DNA of 64,000 nt. It comes from Amycolatopsis dendrobii (GTDB lineage: Bacteria > Actinomycetota > Actinomycetes > Mycobacteriales > Pseudonocardiaceae). The stretch spans positions 49,189 to 113,188 of the forward strand of contig NZ_JACGZW010000021.1 of NCBI RefSeq assembly GCF_014145675.1, in the 5' to 3' direction. The translations under genes and the position numbers were made by a program. Under the pieces are notes generated by a model that was not told the origin of the DNA, did no database searches, and saw only the letters and a program-made list of their open reading frames with translations. The first letter of the stretch is position 1; each line of letters begins with the position of its first letter. This document shows, piece by piece, positions 32,760-40,695 of the stretch.

Positions 32760-33725
32760 TTAGCGCGGCACCGGCACGGAGGCCAGCACCCGGTCGAGGA
32801 CGCCGTCCGAGGTCACGCCTTCGAGTTCGGCTTCGGGCCGCACGTCGAGACGGTGCCGGAGCGCGGGACGGGCGAGCGCCTTGACGTCGTCAGGGGTCGC
32901 GTAATCCCGGCCGGACAGCCACGCCCACGCACGCGTCACGGCGAGCAAAGCCGTTGCGCCACGAGGAGAAACGCCGATGCGCACCGCCGGGAGTTCCCTG
33001 GTCGCACGGCAGAGGTCGACGACGTAGCCGATCACTTCCGGGCCGACGGTCACCTTCGCGACCGCCTCCCGCGCGGCAGCGAGATCCGCCGCCCCGGCGA
33101 CCGGACGGACGCCCGCGGCGGCGAGGTCGCGCGGGTCGAAACCCTGTGCGTGCCGCCAAAGAATGCCGATCTCGTCCTCCCGCGACGGAGCCGGCATGGT
33201 CAGCTTCAGCAGGAACCGGTCGAGCTGCGCCTCGGGCAACGGATAGGTGCCCTCGTACTCAACCGGGTTCTGCGTCGCTACCACGACGAACGGATCCGGC
33301 AGCGGCCGCGAGGCGCCGTCGATCGACACCTGCCGCTCCTCCATCGCCTCCAGCAGCGACGACTGCGTCTTCGGCGGCGTCCGGTTGATTTCGTCGGCCA
33401 GCAGCAGATTCGTGAAGACCGGGCCCTCGCGGAAGGAGAACTCGCCGCTGTGCGCGTCGTACACAATGGACCCGGTGACGTCGCCCGGCATCAGGTCCGG
33501 GGTGAACTGCACGCGCGTCGTCTTCAGGTCCAGCGACGCCGCCAACGCCCGCACCAGCAGCGTCTTCGCGACGCCGGGCACGCCTTCCAGCAGCACGTGC
33601 CCCCGGCAGAGCAGCGCGAGGATGAGCCCGGTGACGGCCGCGTCGTTGCCGACCACGGCCTTCCCGACCTCGGTGCGCAACGCGATCAGGGCCGCCCGCG
33701 CGTCCTGCATCTGTTCGGTACTCAA
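32760..33725 (-). CDS. MoxR-family AAA+ ATPase
   Basis: A 321-residue AAA+ ATPase. Walker A is EGVPGVAKT near residues 48-56, Walker B LLLADEINR near 110, followed by TQSSLLEAMEERQVSIDG, the MoxR signature, and VVATQNPVEYEGTYPLPEAQ. It probably remodels a partner together with the DUF58 protein. A TTG at 33725 is chosen: it overlaps the upstream stop (TTGA) and has GGAG about 6 bases upstream; an ATG at 33710 is the alternative. Confidence 0.94.
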   Translation of the reverse strand: MSTEQMQDARAALIALRTEVGKAVVGNDAAVTGLILALLCRGHVLLEGVPGVAKTLLVRALAASLDLKTTRVQFTPDLMPGDVTGSIVYDAHSGEFSFREGPVFTNLLLADEINRTPPKTQSSLLEAMEERQVSIDGASRPLPDPFVVVATQNPVEYEGTYPLPEAQLDRFLLKLTMPAPSREDEIGILWRHAQGFDPRDLAAAGVRPVAGAADLAAAREAVAKVTVGPEVIGYVVDLCRATRELPAVRIGVSPRGATALLAVTRAWAWLSGRDYATPDDVKALARPALRHRLDVRPEAELEGVTSDGVLDRVLASVPVPR

Positions 33726-34861
33726 GAACGCTCCACCTCTCGTTCCACCGCGTCCAGTTCGTCCGCCAGCCGCACCAGCGCCGCCTCGTCGGACGGCGGC
33801 GGGCCGTACAGCACCGCCCCGACCTCGTTCGGCGCCCGGCCGGTCCGCGCGCTCACCGTCTCCACCACCGCGGGCGGGCCGGCGTCGCGCGGCAATCCCA
33901 GTCTCTTCCGCAACCGTGTCCTGGCCGCCTCGCGCAGGGTTTCCGCCGCGTGCCCGGTCGCGCCGCCCCGCCGGTACAGCCGGGCTCGGCCCTCCGCCGT
34001 TTCCGCCGACCGCACGACCACCGGCAGCGGTTCCCGCACCACCGGCCCGAGCCGTCGCGCCCGCCACAGGGCGAACAGGACGATCGCGATTCCCGCGGTC
34101 AGCGCGCCGTAGCGCCAGCCGGGCGGGATCAGGTCGACGAACGGCTTCTTTTCGCCGTCCAGCGCGGGGTCCTCTGTGGACGGTACGTACCAGACCAGCT
34201 GCCGGTGATCGCCCAGCAGCCGCATGCCGAACGCCGCGTTGCCTTCCTTGGCGATCTGGTCGTTGGTGAACGCCTCGGCCGAGCCGAGCACGGTCACGGT
34301 GCCGGTCCGGTCGGCCAATTGCACGAACGTCGGGTCGCCGTCATCGCGGTAGCAAGCCCGCGCCGTCTTGTCGTCCGTGCGGTAATGGCGTCCGCCAAGC
34401 GTGACCGAGCCCGCGCTGACTGCCGCGCCGACCGTGCAACCCGGTTGCAGCGTACGGACCTCTCCTGTCCCCGCCGAGGAAACAGTCGGCGCGGCCATCC
34501 CCAACGACATCGATCCGGGCGCGACGAGCACGAGATGCGCGACCCGGCGGCGCAGATCGGCCAACCCGTTCGCGGGCACCAGCTGCGGGTTGGTGATCAG
34601 CAGGGTTCCGCCGTCGGCGGCCTCGCGTGCTTCGGCGAGCGAATGCGCGGCGCGGATTTGAACGCCTTCCTGCTCCAGCAAATGCGCTAGTGCGTGACTG
34701 CCGCGCGGTTCGTAGGAACCGGGGTCGAACTCGCCGCTGGTCTGTTCGCCGCGACTGAGCACAATCGCCAGTGCGATGATCACGATGAGCAGGAGCAGCG
34801 CCAACGGAACCCGGGCGCCACGCCAGATTCGGCGCAGATCCGGCGAAACAGCTGTGCTCAT
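33722..34861 (-). CDS. DUF4350 domain protein
   Basis: A 379-residue protein with an N-terminal membrane helix (VPLALLLLIVIIALAIVLS, residues 18-36), a DUF4350 domain beginning FDPGSYEPRGSHALAHLLEQ, a second helix near 250-268 (YGALTAGIAIVLFALW) and a cytoplasmic C-terminal region. DUF4350 resembles a glutamine-amidotransferase-like fold without obvious catalytic residues. Always seen beside DUF4129, MoxR and DUF58 genes, it probably belongs to the same membrane complex. Confidence 0.9.
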   Translation of the reverse strand: MSTAVSPDLRRIWRGARVPLALLLLIVIIALAIVLSRGEQTSGEFDPGSYEPRGSHALAHLLEQEGVQIRAAHSLAEAREAADGGTLLITNPQLVPANGLADLRRRVAHLVLVAPGSMSLGMAAPTVSSAGTGEVRTLQPGCTVGAAVSAGSVTLGGRHYRTDDKTARACYRDDGDPTFVQLADRTGTVTVLGSAEAFTNDQIAKEGNAAFGMRLLGDHRQLVWYVPSTEDPALDGEKKPFVDLIPPGWRYGALTAGIAIVLFALWRARRLGPVVREPLPVVVRSAETAEGRARLYRRGGATGHAAETLREAARTRLRKRLGLPRDAGPPAVVETVSARTGRAPNEVGAVLYGPPPSDEAALVRLADELDAVEREVERS

Positions 34862-35490
34862 GCGTCCGCCAAAACCGGTCGTGCGCGCTGGACGCGTTCG
34901 TCCAATTCGGACAACGTGCGGTAGGCGGCTTCGGTGCCCGGCCGTCCGCCGTAGTGCACGTCGTCGAACTGCCGCGCGGCAGCGGTGAGGTCAACGGCCA
35001 GATCCGGCAGGAACCTCCCGGCCTCAGCGACCGCTTCGTCCGCGGTCCGGCCGGAGCGGACGTCGAGCAGCGCGCGCTCTTCCATCGCCCGCACGAGCGC
35101 GCGGAACCGATCCCGCACCGCGTCGGCGAAATCGCCGCGAGCTGCGGCCTCCTCGGCGGCTTTCCGGTACTCGTCCGCGGTTCGCCGCCGTCCGCTGAAC
35201 ACCTCGCCGGACGTTGTGGCCGACCGCCCGACCTTGCCCACCCGCAGCCGCACGACGACGATCAGCACGATCACCAACGCCAGCACCAGCAGCAGGCCGA
35301 GCGGGCCGCCGGGAACCCCGGACAACGCGTCGAACAGCTCGGAAATCCGCTGTCCGAGCCACTGCCAGACGCGTTCGAGAAGGCCCGGCTGCGCCGCGGC
35401 ATAACCCGGATCGGTCAGTTCCTGGATCGCCCGCAGCCGGGCGGGGTCCCGGTCGATGTCGACCGGGACGTCGGCGAGAAGGCCGATCAC
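34858..35490 (-). CDS. DUF4129 domain protein
   Basis: A 210-residue protein with an N-terminal extracytoplasmic stretch, one membrane helix (GPLGLLLVLALVIVLIVVVR, near residue 70-90) and a cytoplasmic DUF4129 domain, DFADAVRDRFRALVRAMEER and RSGRTADEAV. In other bacteria DUF4129 is fused to transglutaminase domains; here it stands alone. The GTG at 35490 overlaps the TGA of the upstream membrane-protein gene; a GTG one codon earlier is also possible. Confidence 0.9.
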   Translation of the reverse strand: MIGLLADVPVDIDRDPARLRAIQELTDPGYAAAQPGLLERVWQWLGQRISELFDALSGVPGGPLGLLLVLALVIVLIVVVRLRVGKVGRSATTSGEVFSGRRRTADEYRKAAEEAAARGDFADAVRDRFRALVRAMEERALLDVRSGRTADEAVAEAGRFLPDLAVDLTAAARQFDDVHYGGRPGTEAAYRTLSELDERVQRARPVLADA

Positions 35491-36959
35491 CACGCCTGCT
35501 GCGGCGGTTGCGGCGGCTGGATGCCCGCCGCCCTCGCCAGTTCGATGTCCATGCCCTCGCGGCGCATCCGCTGGTCGATGTAGAGCACCACGGTGACCAG
35601 CGCGGTGAACGGCATGACGATCGTCTCCGCGATGACCTTGCCGACCGACTGCAGCACCAGGCTGCCGGTCGTGACCTTCGGCAGGGTCGCCTGCGGGTCG
35701 AAGATGCCGTTGAACGCGCCCGAGCCGAGGCTGAACGGAACGCTGATGATCGCCGAGATCAGCCAGCTGATCACGCCCGCCAGCAGCAGAATCCCGAACA
35801 CCCGCCAGAACATGCCCGACACAAGCTGGCGCGAACGCGTGAACGCCTGCCCGATGGTGCCGCGCTCCAGCACCAGCGCCGGACCGGCGAGCGACCAGAA
35901 CACATACGGCAGCACGGCGGGAATCAGGCAGAACGCCGCGGCGACGATCGTGGCCAGCGTGTACAGGATGGTGACCGCCAGCAGCGGCAGCAGCCGCGGC
36001 GCGGCTTCGCGCATCGCCGAACCGAAGTCGACCGGGCGGCCGAGCACCGCCTTGCCCATCACCACGGTCAGGAATCCGGTGAGGAAAGTCTGCGCCAGCA
36101 TGGAGATCACGAGCACCGGCAGCAGCGCGGTGAGCGTGGAGCCCAGCAGGCTGTACAGCGCGTCGAGCTGCTGTTGCTGCGTCGCGGCCGGACCGAGCTG
36201 GGTAACCCGGTTGAAATCGGGCACCAGCCACAGCGACGCGACGAGGTTCAGCCCCGCCGCGACCACCGCGACGACCGCGGACACCCCGAGGATCAGCAGC
36301 GGATACCGGCGGATCGCGGTGATCGCGCCGTCGAGGATGTCGCCGACGTTCAACGGGCGCAACGCGATCACGCCCGGTTTGCCCAGCCCGTTCGGGTTCC
36401 AGCCCTGGCCGGGGCGGCCGTAGGGGGTGCCGGGGTACGGCGGAATCGGTTGCTGGCCCGGGGATTGCCACTGACCGCTGCCTGCCGGAGGCGGCGGAAC
36501 GGCACCGGAGGACGAAGGCACTCCCGACGAGCTCTCGCTGCCCGCGCCTGCGGGGCTCGCCCATCCCGGCTGCGACGTCGCCGGATTATCACCGGCCGGA
36601 GTCTCGCCGACCGCGCTTTCGCCACTCGGCCGCGAGGTCGCACCAGCGGAGTTTTCGCTGGCTGAAGGCGAAGTCGCGCCAGCCGGGCTTTCGCCGCCCG
36701 GCTGCGGCGCCGAACCAGCCGGGTTTTCGCTGGCAGCCGAAGGATCCGCCCCGGCCCGGTTCGTCCCGGCAGGCGGATTCGTCCCGGTCGACGCGGCGTT
36801 TTCGCCGGCGGACGACGAAGTTCCGGCACCGGACGGGTTGTCCGTTTCGCCGGTCTGCGGCGGGGTGGCGGCGGACGCGCCGGGATCGGGACTGGCGAAG
36901 CCCCGGCTCGGCGTAGGCGTGTCGTCCCCCGGCCCGGGCGCACCGGGTGAGTTTGTCAT
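35487..36959 (-). CDS. Membrane protein with a low-complexity N-terminus (glycerophosphodiesterase-type membrane domain)
   Basis: A 490-residue protein. Residues 1-200 are low complexity, rich in Ser, Pro, Ala, Gly and Glu, with degenerate units such as SENPAGSAP, GESPAGATS, SENSAGATS and GESAVGETP, ending with PYPGTPYGRPGQG. Residues 205-470 hold six helices beginning ALRPLNVGDILDGAITAIRRYPLLILG, which resembles the membrane domain of glycerophosphoryl diester phosphodiesterases and YciC-like proteins. Function unknown. It is the first gene of the DUF4129-MoxR operon and faces the zinc peptidase gene across a 198-bp gap. Confidence 0.8.
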   Translation of the reverse strand: MTNSPGAPGPGDDTPTPSRGFASPDPGASAATPPQTGETDNPSGAGTSSSAGENAASTGTNPPAGTNRAGADPSAASENPAGSAPQPGGESPAGATSPSASENSAGATSRPSGESAVGETPAGDNPATSQPGWASPAGAGSESSSGVPSSSGAVPPPPAGSGQWQSPGQQPIPPYPGTPYGRPGQGWNPNGLGKPGVIALRPLNVGDILDGAITAIRRYPLLILGVSAVVAVVAAGLNLVASLWLVPDFNRVTQLGPAATQQQQLDALYSLLGSTLTALLPVLVISMLAQTFLTGFLTVVMGKAVLGRPVDFGSAMREAAPRLLPLLAVTILYTLATIVAAAFCLIPAVLPYVFWSLAGPALVLERGTIGQAFTRSRQLVSGMFWRVFGILLLAGVISWLISAIISVPFSLGSGAFNGIFDPQATLPKVTTGSLVLQSVGKVIAETIVMPFTALVTVVLYIDQRMRREGMDIELARAAGIQPPQPPQQAW

Positions 36960-37157
36960 CGGAGCCCCTCGTCTGCACGGCCCTGCGGTTGCTGCCGTCA
37001 CTCTTCCAGAGCCGTCCGCACCCGGCCAGACCTGGGGGGACGTCCGGGCGGGGAGCCAGTCCGGCGAAGTGCTGCGGCGGGCCGGGCATCCCCCGATATG
37101 CTGAACGGCAAGCCGGGGGACGCCCGGCCCGCGCCGAGACCCACCGGGACTGCCCTG

Positions 37158-38345
37158 ATGACGCAACCGCCCTACGGCCAGGTGCCGCCACGCGGGACCG
37201 TTCAACCGCCGCCGGTGCCGGGCCAAGGACCGGTGCCGCCGGGCCAGTACCCGGGCCAGGCGCAAGGCCCTTACCAGGCCCAGCCCGGACAGGGTCCGTA
37301 CCAGGGGCAGCAGCCGCCGTTTCAGGGTCCGCCGCCGCAGGGACCGCCGTGGCAGCAGCAGCCGCCGTCCTATCCGGTGCCGCCGCGCAAGCCGACCGGG
37401 CTGATCGTCGGGCTGTGCCTCGGCGCGGTCGCGGTGCTGGCGCTGGGCGTCGTGGCGATCGTTTCGCTGAACCGCGGGCCGGGACCGAGCAACGCCGGCT
37501 ACCAGGCCGCTCCGCCGTCGCCGTCGTCCGCCTACGAGCTGCCGCCCACCAGCGGTTCGTCCGCCCCGTCGAGCACGCCGACCAGTCCGTCGGAAAGCCC
37601 GAGCACCTCCGCCAGCGCGGGCCCGCACAAGATCCTCAAGCTGGCCGACCACCCGATCCTGCAAGACCCGAACGCAGGCCTGCAGAACCGCGTCTGCAAC
37701 CTGCCGCCGTGGACGAGCACGCAGGACGGCGCGGAAGCCTTCTTCACCGCCGCGAGCAAATGCCTCGACGCGGCGTGGGGCCCGTTCCTCGAGTCCTACA
37801 ACCTGCCGTTCACGCCGCCCGCGCTGCACTTCCCGACCGGGCCGAGCTTCGACACCGAATGCGGCACCATCCAGGTCGGCATCGCGACCGCGGCGTACTA
37901 CTGCGAGAACAATCTGTACGTCCCGTTCAAGGGCCTGCAGACCGACCAGTACGGCAACAACCCCGGCGTCTACCTGGCGCTGTTCGCCCACGAGTACGGC
38001 CACCACGTGCAGGAAGTCGCGGGCATCATGGACGCCGCGTGGCAGAAGATCTACGCGGCCGGGCAGAACAGCCCCGAGGGCCTCGACATGTCGCGCCGCA
38101 AAGAACTCCAAGCGCAGTGCTTCTCCGGAATGTTCCTCGGCGCGCACGTCGACCGCGGCGGCACGATCACCCGCGACATGTACAACAAGGCCTGGAACGA
38201 CCAGGAAACCCGAGGGGACAACACTTCCCGCAGCCACGACCACGGCACCAACGCGCACTACGCGCAGTGGTGGCGGGCCGGGGCGAAGGACAACCGGATC
38301 GCCGACTGCAACACCTTCGCCGCTTCCGCCTCGGACGTCAGCTGA
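37158..38345 (+). CDS. Neutral zinc metallopeptidase (YpfJ family)
   Basis: A 395-residue membrane-anchored peptidase. A cytoplasmic Pro/Gln/Gly-rich N-terminus (GPYQAQPGQGPYQGQQ) precedes one helix (GLIVGLCLGAVAVLALGVVA, about 80-100), a Ser/Pro-rich linker and an extracytoplasmic PF04228-type domain with zinc motif HEYGH in LFAHEYGHHVQEV, the downstream RKELQAQCFSGMFLG helix, and four cysteines. Substrate unknown. The ATG at 37158 is chosen; an upstream ATG at 37098 overlaps a GATATGCT sequence that looks like a -10 box. Confidence 0.88.
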   Translation: MTQPPYGQVPPRGTVQPPPVPGQGPVPPGQYPGQAQGPYQAQPGQGPYQGQQPPFQGPPPQGPPWQQQPPSYPVPPRKPTGLIVGLCLGAVAVLALGVVAIVSLNRGPGPSNAGYQAAPPSPSSAYELPPTSGSSAPSSTPTSPSESPSTSASAGPHKILKLADHPILQDPNAGLQNRVCNLPPWTSTQDGAEAFFTAASKCLDAAWGPFLESYNLPFTPPALHFPTGPSFDTECGTIQVGIATAAYYCENNLYVPFKGLQTDQYGNNPGVYLALFAHEYGHHVQEVAGIMDAAWQKIYAAGQNSPEGLDMSRRKELQAQCFSGMFLGAHVDRGGTITRDMYNKAWNDQETRGDNTSRSHDHGTNAHYAQWWRAGAKDNRIADCNTFAASASDVS

Positions 38346-38405
38346 GCTGGTGGTTCACGGGCGGGCACTACAGACGCAGTGGTTCGGCTGTTTGTGCTGG
38401 ACGCG

Positions 38406-38876
38406 TCAGCTGAGCAGCGCGAGCTTGCCCGGACCGCGGATCACCAGGTAGGCATACATCCCGCCGCAGAAGCAGGCGAACACCAGCAGCGCCAGCGCGA
38501 TCGGCGCGCGAAGATCCTGCGCGCCCGCGGTGGCGTCCGGCATGGTGACCGAGACCGTGCCGTCCGCCGGGGCGTCGTCCGGGACCAGCACCTGGAGATG
38601 CTCGTCCTTGCCGTGCCCGCAGCTGTCGAGGGTGCCCTGCCGCGGTTTGCCGCCGAGCTGGAACGAGACCGATTCGGCGGCACCGGGAACGGAGCAGTCG
38701 ACGGCCTTGGTGATCTGGGCGTCCACCGGCGCACCGGGGGACTTCGCGCGGATGCCGAGCATCCCCGGGCCGGCGAGCCACACCAGGACCACGACGAGCA
38801 CCCCGACCGCCACCGGGATGCCCACCTGGAGCCACCGCTTGACGGGGCTCTTATGCGGGGGGTCGGAAACCTGCAC
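38406..38876 (-). CDS. Small membrane protein of unknown function
   Basis: A 156-residue protein with a short basic N-terminus, one helix at residues 17-36 (VGIPVAVGVLVVVLVWLAG), an extracytoplasmic domain of about 85 residues with two Cys (DCSVP, DSCGHG), and a second helix near 127-146 (ALALLVFACFCGGMYAYLV). The two Cys may form a disulfide. I do not recognise the family. It is convergent with the zinc peptidase gene, and the GTG at 38876 is the only usable start. Confidence 0.7.
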   Translation of the reverse strand: MQVSDPPHKSPVKRWLQVGIPVAVGVLVVVLVWLAGPGMLGIRAKSPGAPVDAQITKAVDCSVPGAAESVSFQLGGKPRQGTLDSCGHGKDEHLQVLVPDDAPADGTVSVTMPDATAGAQDLRAPIALALLVFACFCGGMYAYLVIRGPGKLALLS

Positions 38877-39119
38877 GACGCCATGCTTCCAGATGCCGGG
38901 GGCAAAACCCAGTGAGGTGCCCGCGCACGGGGGACCCCGGCCGAGGCCGGGTCCGCCGCCGCCCGCCCAGCCTCGCCGCTACCCGGCCCGAGCCGCCCGG
39001 GAGAGCGCCCCGATGCTGCATTGGCGCGGGCCCCGAGGACCGCGCCTCTGCACCGGGGACAGCTCCACGCACACAACGCCACAGCAGGCCGGCCCCAGAA
39101 CCGGCGGCCCCGCCGAACC
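38877..39119. other. Intergenic region between the small membrane protein and the K+ channel genes
   Basis: 243 bases without a convincing gene. A short hairpin CCCGGCC-GA-GGCCGGG (38936-38951) is the only structure I see; it may terminate the channel gene transcript or belong to the promoter of the downstream gene. Confidence 0.4.
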
Positions 39120-40202
39120 TCAGCGTTGGATCTGATCCGCCTGCGTGACCTTCTTGACGTACAGCAGCCGGTCCCCCGGCTCCAGCGCGTCCGCCTGCGG
39201 GGCGTCGACCCGGTAAAGCACCCCGTCGCGCACCACGCCGAGCACCGTGTCCGCCAGGTGCCGCGGCGAGCCGCCTTCCTCGCTCGGTTCGATGCCGCGT
39301 TCGGCGATCGCCAGTCCGGATTCCGGGGTCAGCAGGTCCTCGACCATGTCCACTACAAGCGGAGTGGATGTCGCCATCCCGAGCAGCCGCCCGGCGGTCT
39401 CGCTCGACACCACGACCTGGTTCGCCCCGGACTGCTTCAGCAGGTGCACGTTCTCCGCCTCGCGCACCGACGCCACGATGTGCGCTTTCGGGGCCAGCTC
39501 GCGCGCGGTGAGGGTGACCAGCACGGCGGTGTCGTCGCGGTTCGGCGCGACCACTACGGCTCGTGCGTGCTGCACGCCCGCGACGCGCAGGACGTCCGCC
39601 CTGGTCGCCGAGCCGTGCACGGTGACGAGGCCGAGCGCGCTCGCCGCGTCCAGCGCCTGCTGGTCGGTGTCGACGACCACGACGCGGTTGGCCTGCACCT
39701 CCTCGTCGCCGAGCAGCGCGTTGACCGCCGAGCGGCCCTTCGTGCCGAAACCGACGACGACGGTGTGGTCACGCACCTTCGTCCTCCACTTCTGGATTTT
39801 GAACGCCTGCCGGGAGCGCTCGGTGAGCACTTCCAGGGTGGTCCCGACGAGGACGATGAGGAAGAGCACTCGCAGCGGCGTGATCACGATGACGTTCACC
39901 AGCCGCGCGGACGCGGTGGCCGGAGCGATGTCGCCGTAGCCGGTGGTCGAGAGGGAAACTGTCGCGTAATAGAGCGAGTCGAGCAGCGAGAGGCCGTCGC
40001 CGTTCGCGTCGCGGTAGCCGTCCCGGTCGAGATAGACGATCAGCACCGTCGCCAGCAGCGCCAGCAGCGCCCCGATGATCCGCTTGACGATCGCCCGCAT
40101 CGGGCTGACTGTCAGCTCCGGCATCCGGATCACGCCGACGAGCTCGTGGTCGGGCCGGTCGTTCAACCGGACGTTCAGGGGCAGCCGTTTCAAGGCCTTC
40201 AT
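39120..40202 (-). CDS. Two-helix potassium channel with RCK (TrkA-N/TrkA-C) domain
   Basis: A 360-residue K+ channel subunit. Helix 1 spans residues 41-58, the selectivity filter TTGYGD is at 86-91, helix 2 follows at about 100-120. The cytoplasmic RCK domain begins VVVGFGTKGRSAVNALL (Rossmann GxGxxG-like, near 148) and continues to TrkA-C at the C-terminus. It forms a tetrameric ligand-gated channel like MthK. In mycobacteria the same type of gene (Rv3200c) lies beside adnAB, as it does here. Confidence 0.94.
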   Translation of the reverse strand: MKALKRLPLNVRLNDRPDHELVGVIRMPELTVSPMRAIVKRIIGALLALLATVLIVYLDRDGYRDANGDGLSLLDSLYYATVSLSTTGYGDIAPATASARLVNVIVITPLRVLFLIVLVGTTLEVLTERSRQAFKIQKWRTKVRDHTVVVGFGTKGRSAVNALLGDEEVQANRVVVVDTDQQALDAASALGLVTVHGSATRADVLRVAGVQHARAVVVAPNRDDTAVLVTLTARELAPKAHIVASVREAENVHLLKQSGANQVVVSSETAGRLLGMATSTPLVVDMVEDLLTPESGLAIAERGIEPSEEGGSPRHLADTVLGVVRDGVLYRVDAPQADALEPGDRLLYVKKVTQADQIQR

Positions 40203-40308
40203 GCACCGGCTCCCCGCGCGCGTTCGGCGTCACTCACAGCCGGGAGGATAACCCAATCGGAGCACCCGCACACCCGTCGCGGCGATCATGCTGTGGCAGG
40301 CTTGCCGC

Positions 40309-40692
40309 ATGTCCGAGCCTCGCGCGTCGCAACGTCCGGCGCTTCTTCTCGCCGCCCTCCTCGCCGGGGCGGGCGTCCTGCACTTCGCCCGGCCGAAGCC
40401 GTTCGACGCGCTGGTCCCGAAAGAATTGCCCGGTGACCGGCGCACCTGGACGTACGCGTCGGGGGCCGCCGAGCTGACCGTCGCCGCCGGGATCGCGCTG
40501 CCGCGCACTCGCCGGCTCGGCGGGTTGGCCGCGGCGCTGCTGTTCGTCGGAGTCTTTCCGGGGAATGTGAAAATGGCGTTGGATTATCAGCGGCGCGGCC
40601 GTCCGGCTCGGGAGCGCGCGGTCGCGTGGCTGCGCTTGCCGTTGCAGTGGCCGTTGGTGAGCTGGGCGTTGACCGTCCGGGATCGGGCCTAG
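40309..40692 (+). CDS. DoxX-like membrane protein
   Basis: A 127-residue protein with four predicted helices, PALLLAALLAGAGVLHFARP, AAELTVAAGIALP, LGGLAAALLFVGVFPGNV and PLQWPLVSWALTV, a pattern of the DoxX/DUF4267-like small membrane proteins. FARPKPFDALVPKELPG and GNVKMALDYQ are conserved in close relatives. Function unknown; it is sometimes linked to redox stress. The ATG at 40309 is chosen; one at 40288 is 7 codons upstream. It ends 4 bases from the convergent adnB gene. Confidence 0.8.
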   Translation: MSEPRASQRPALLLAALLAGAGVLHFARPKPFDALVPKELPGDRRTWTYASGAAELTVAAGIALPRTRRLGGLAAALLFVGVFPGNVKMALDYQRRGRPARERAVAWLRLPLQWPLVSWALTVRDRA

Positions 40693-40695
40693 CCG

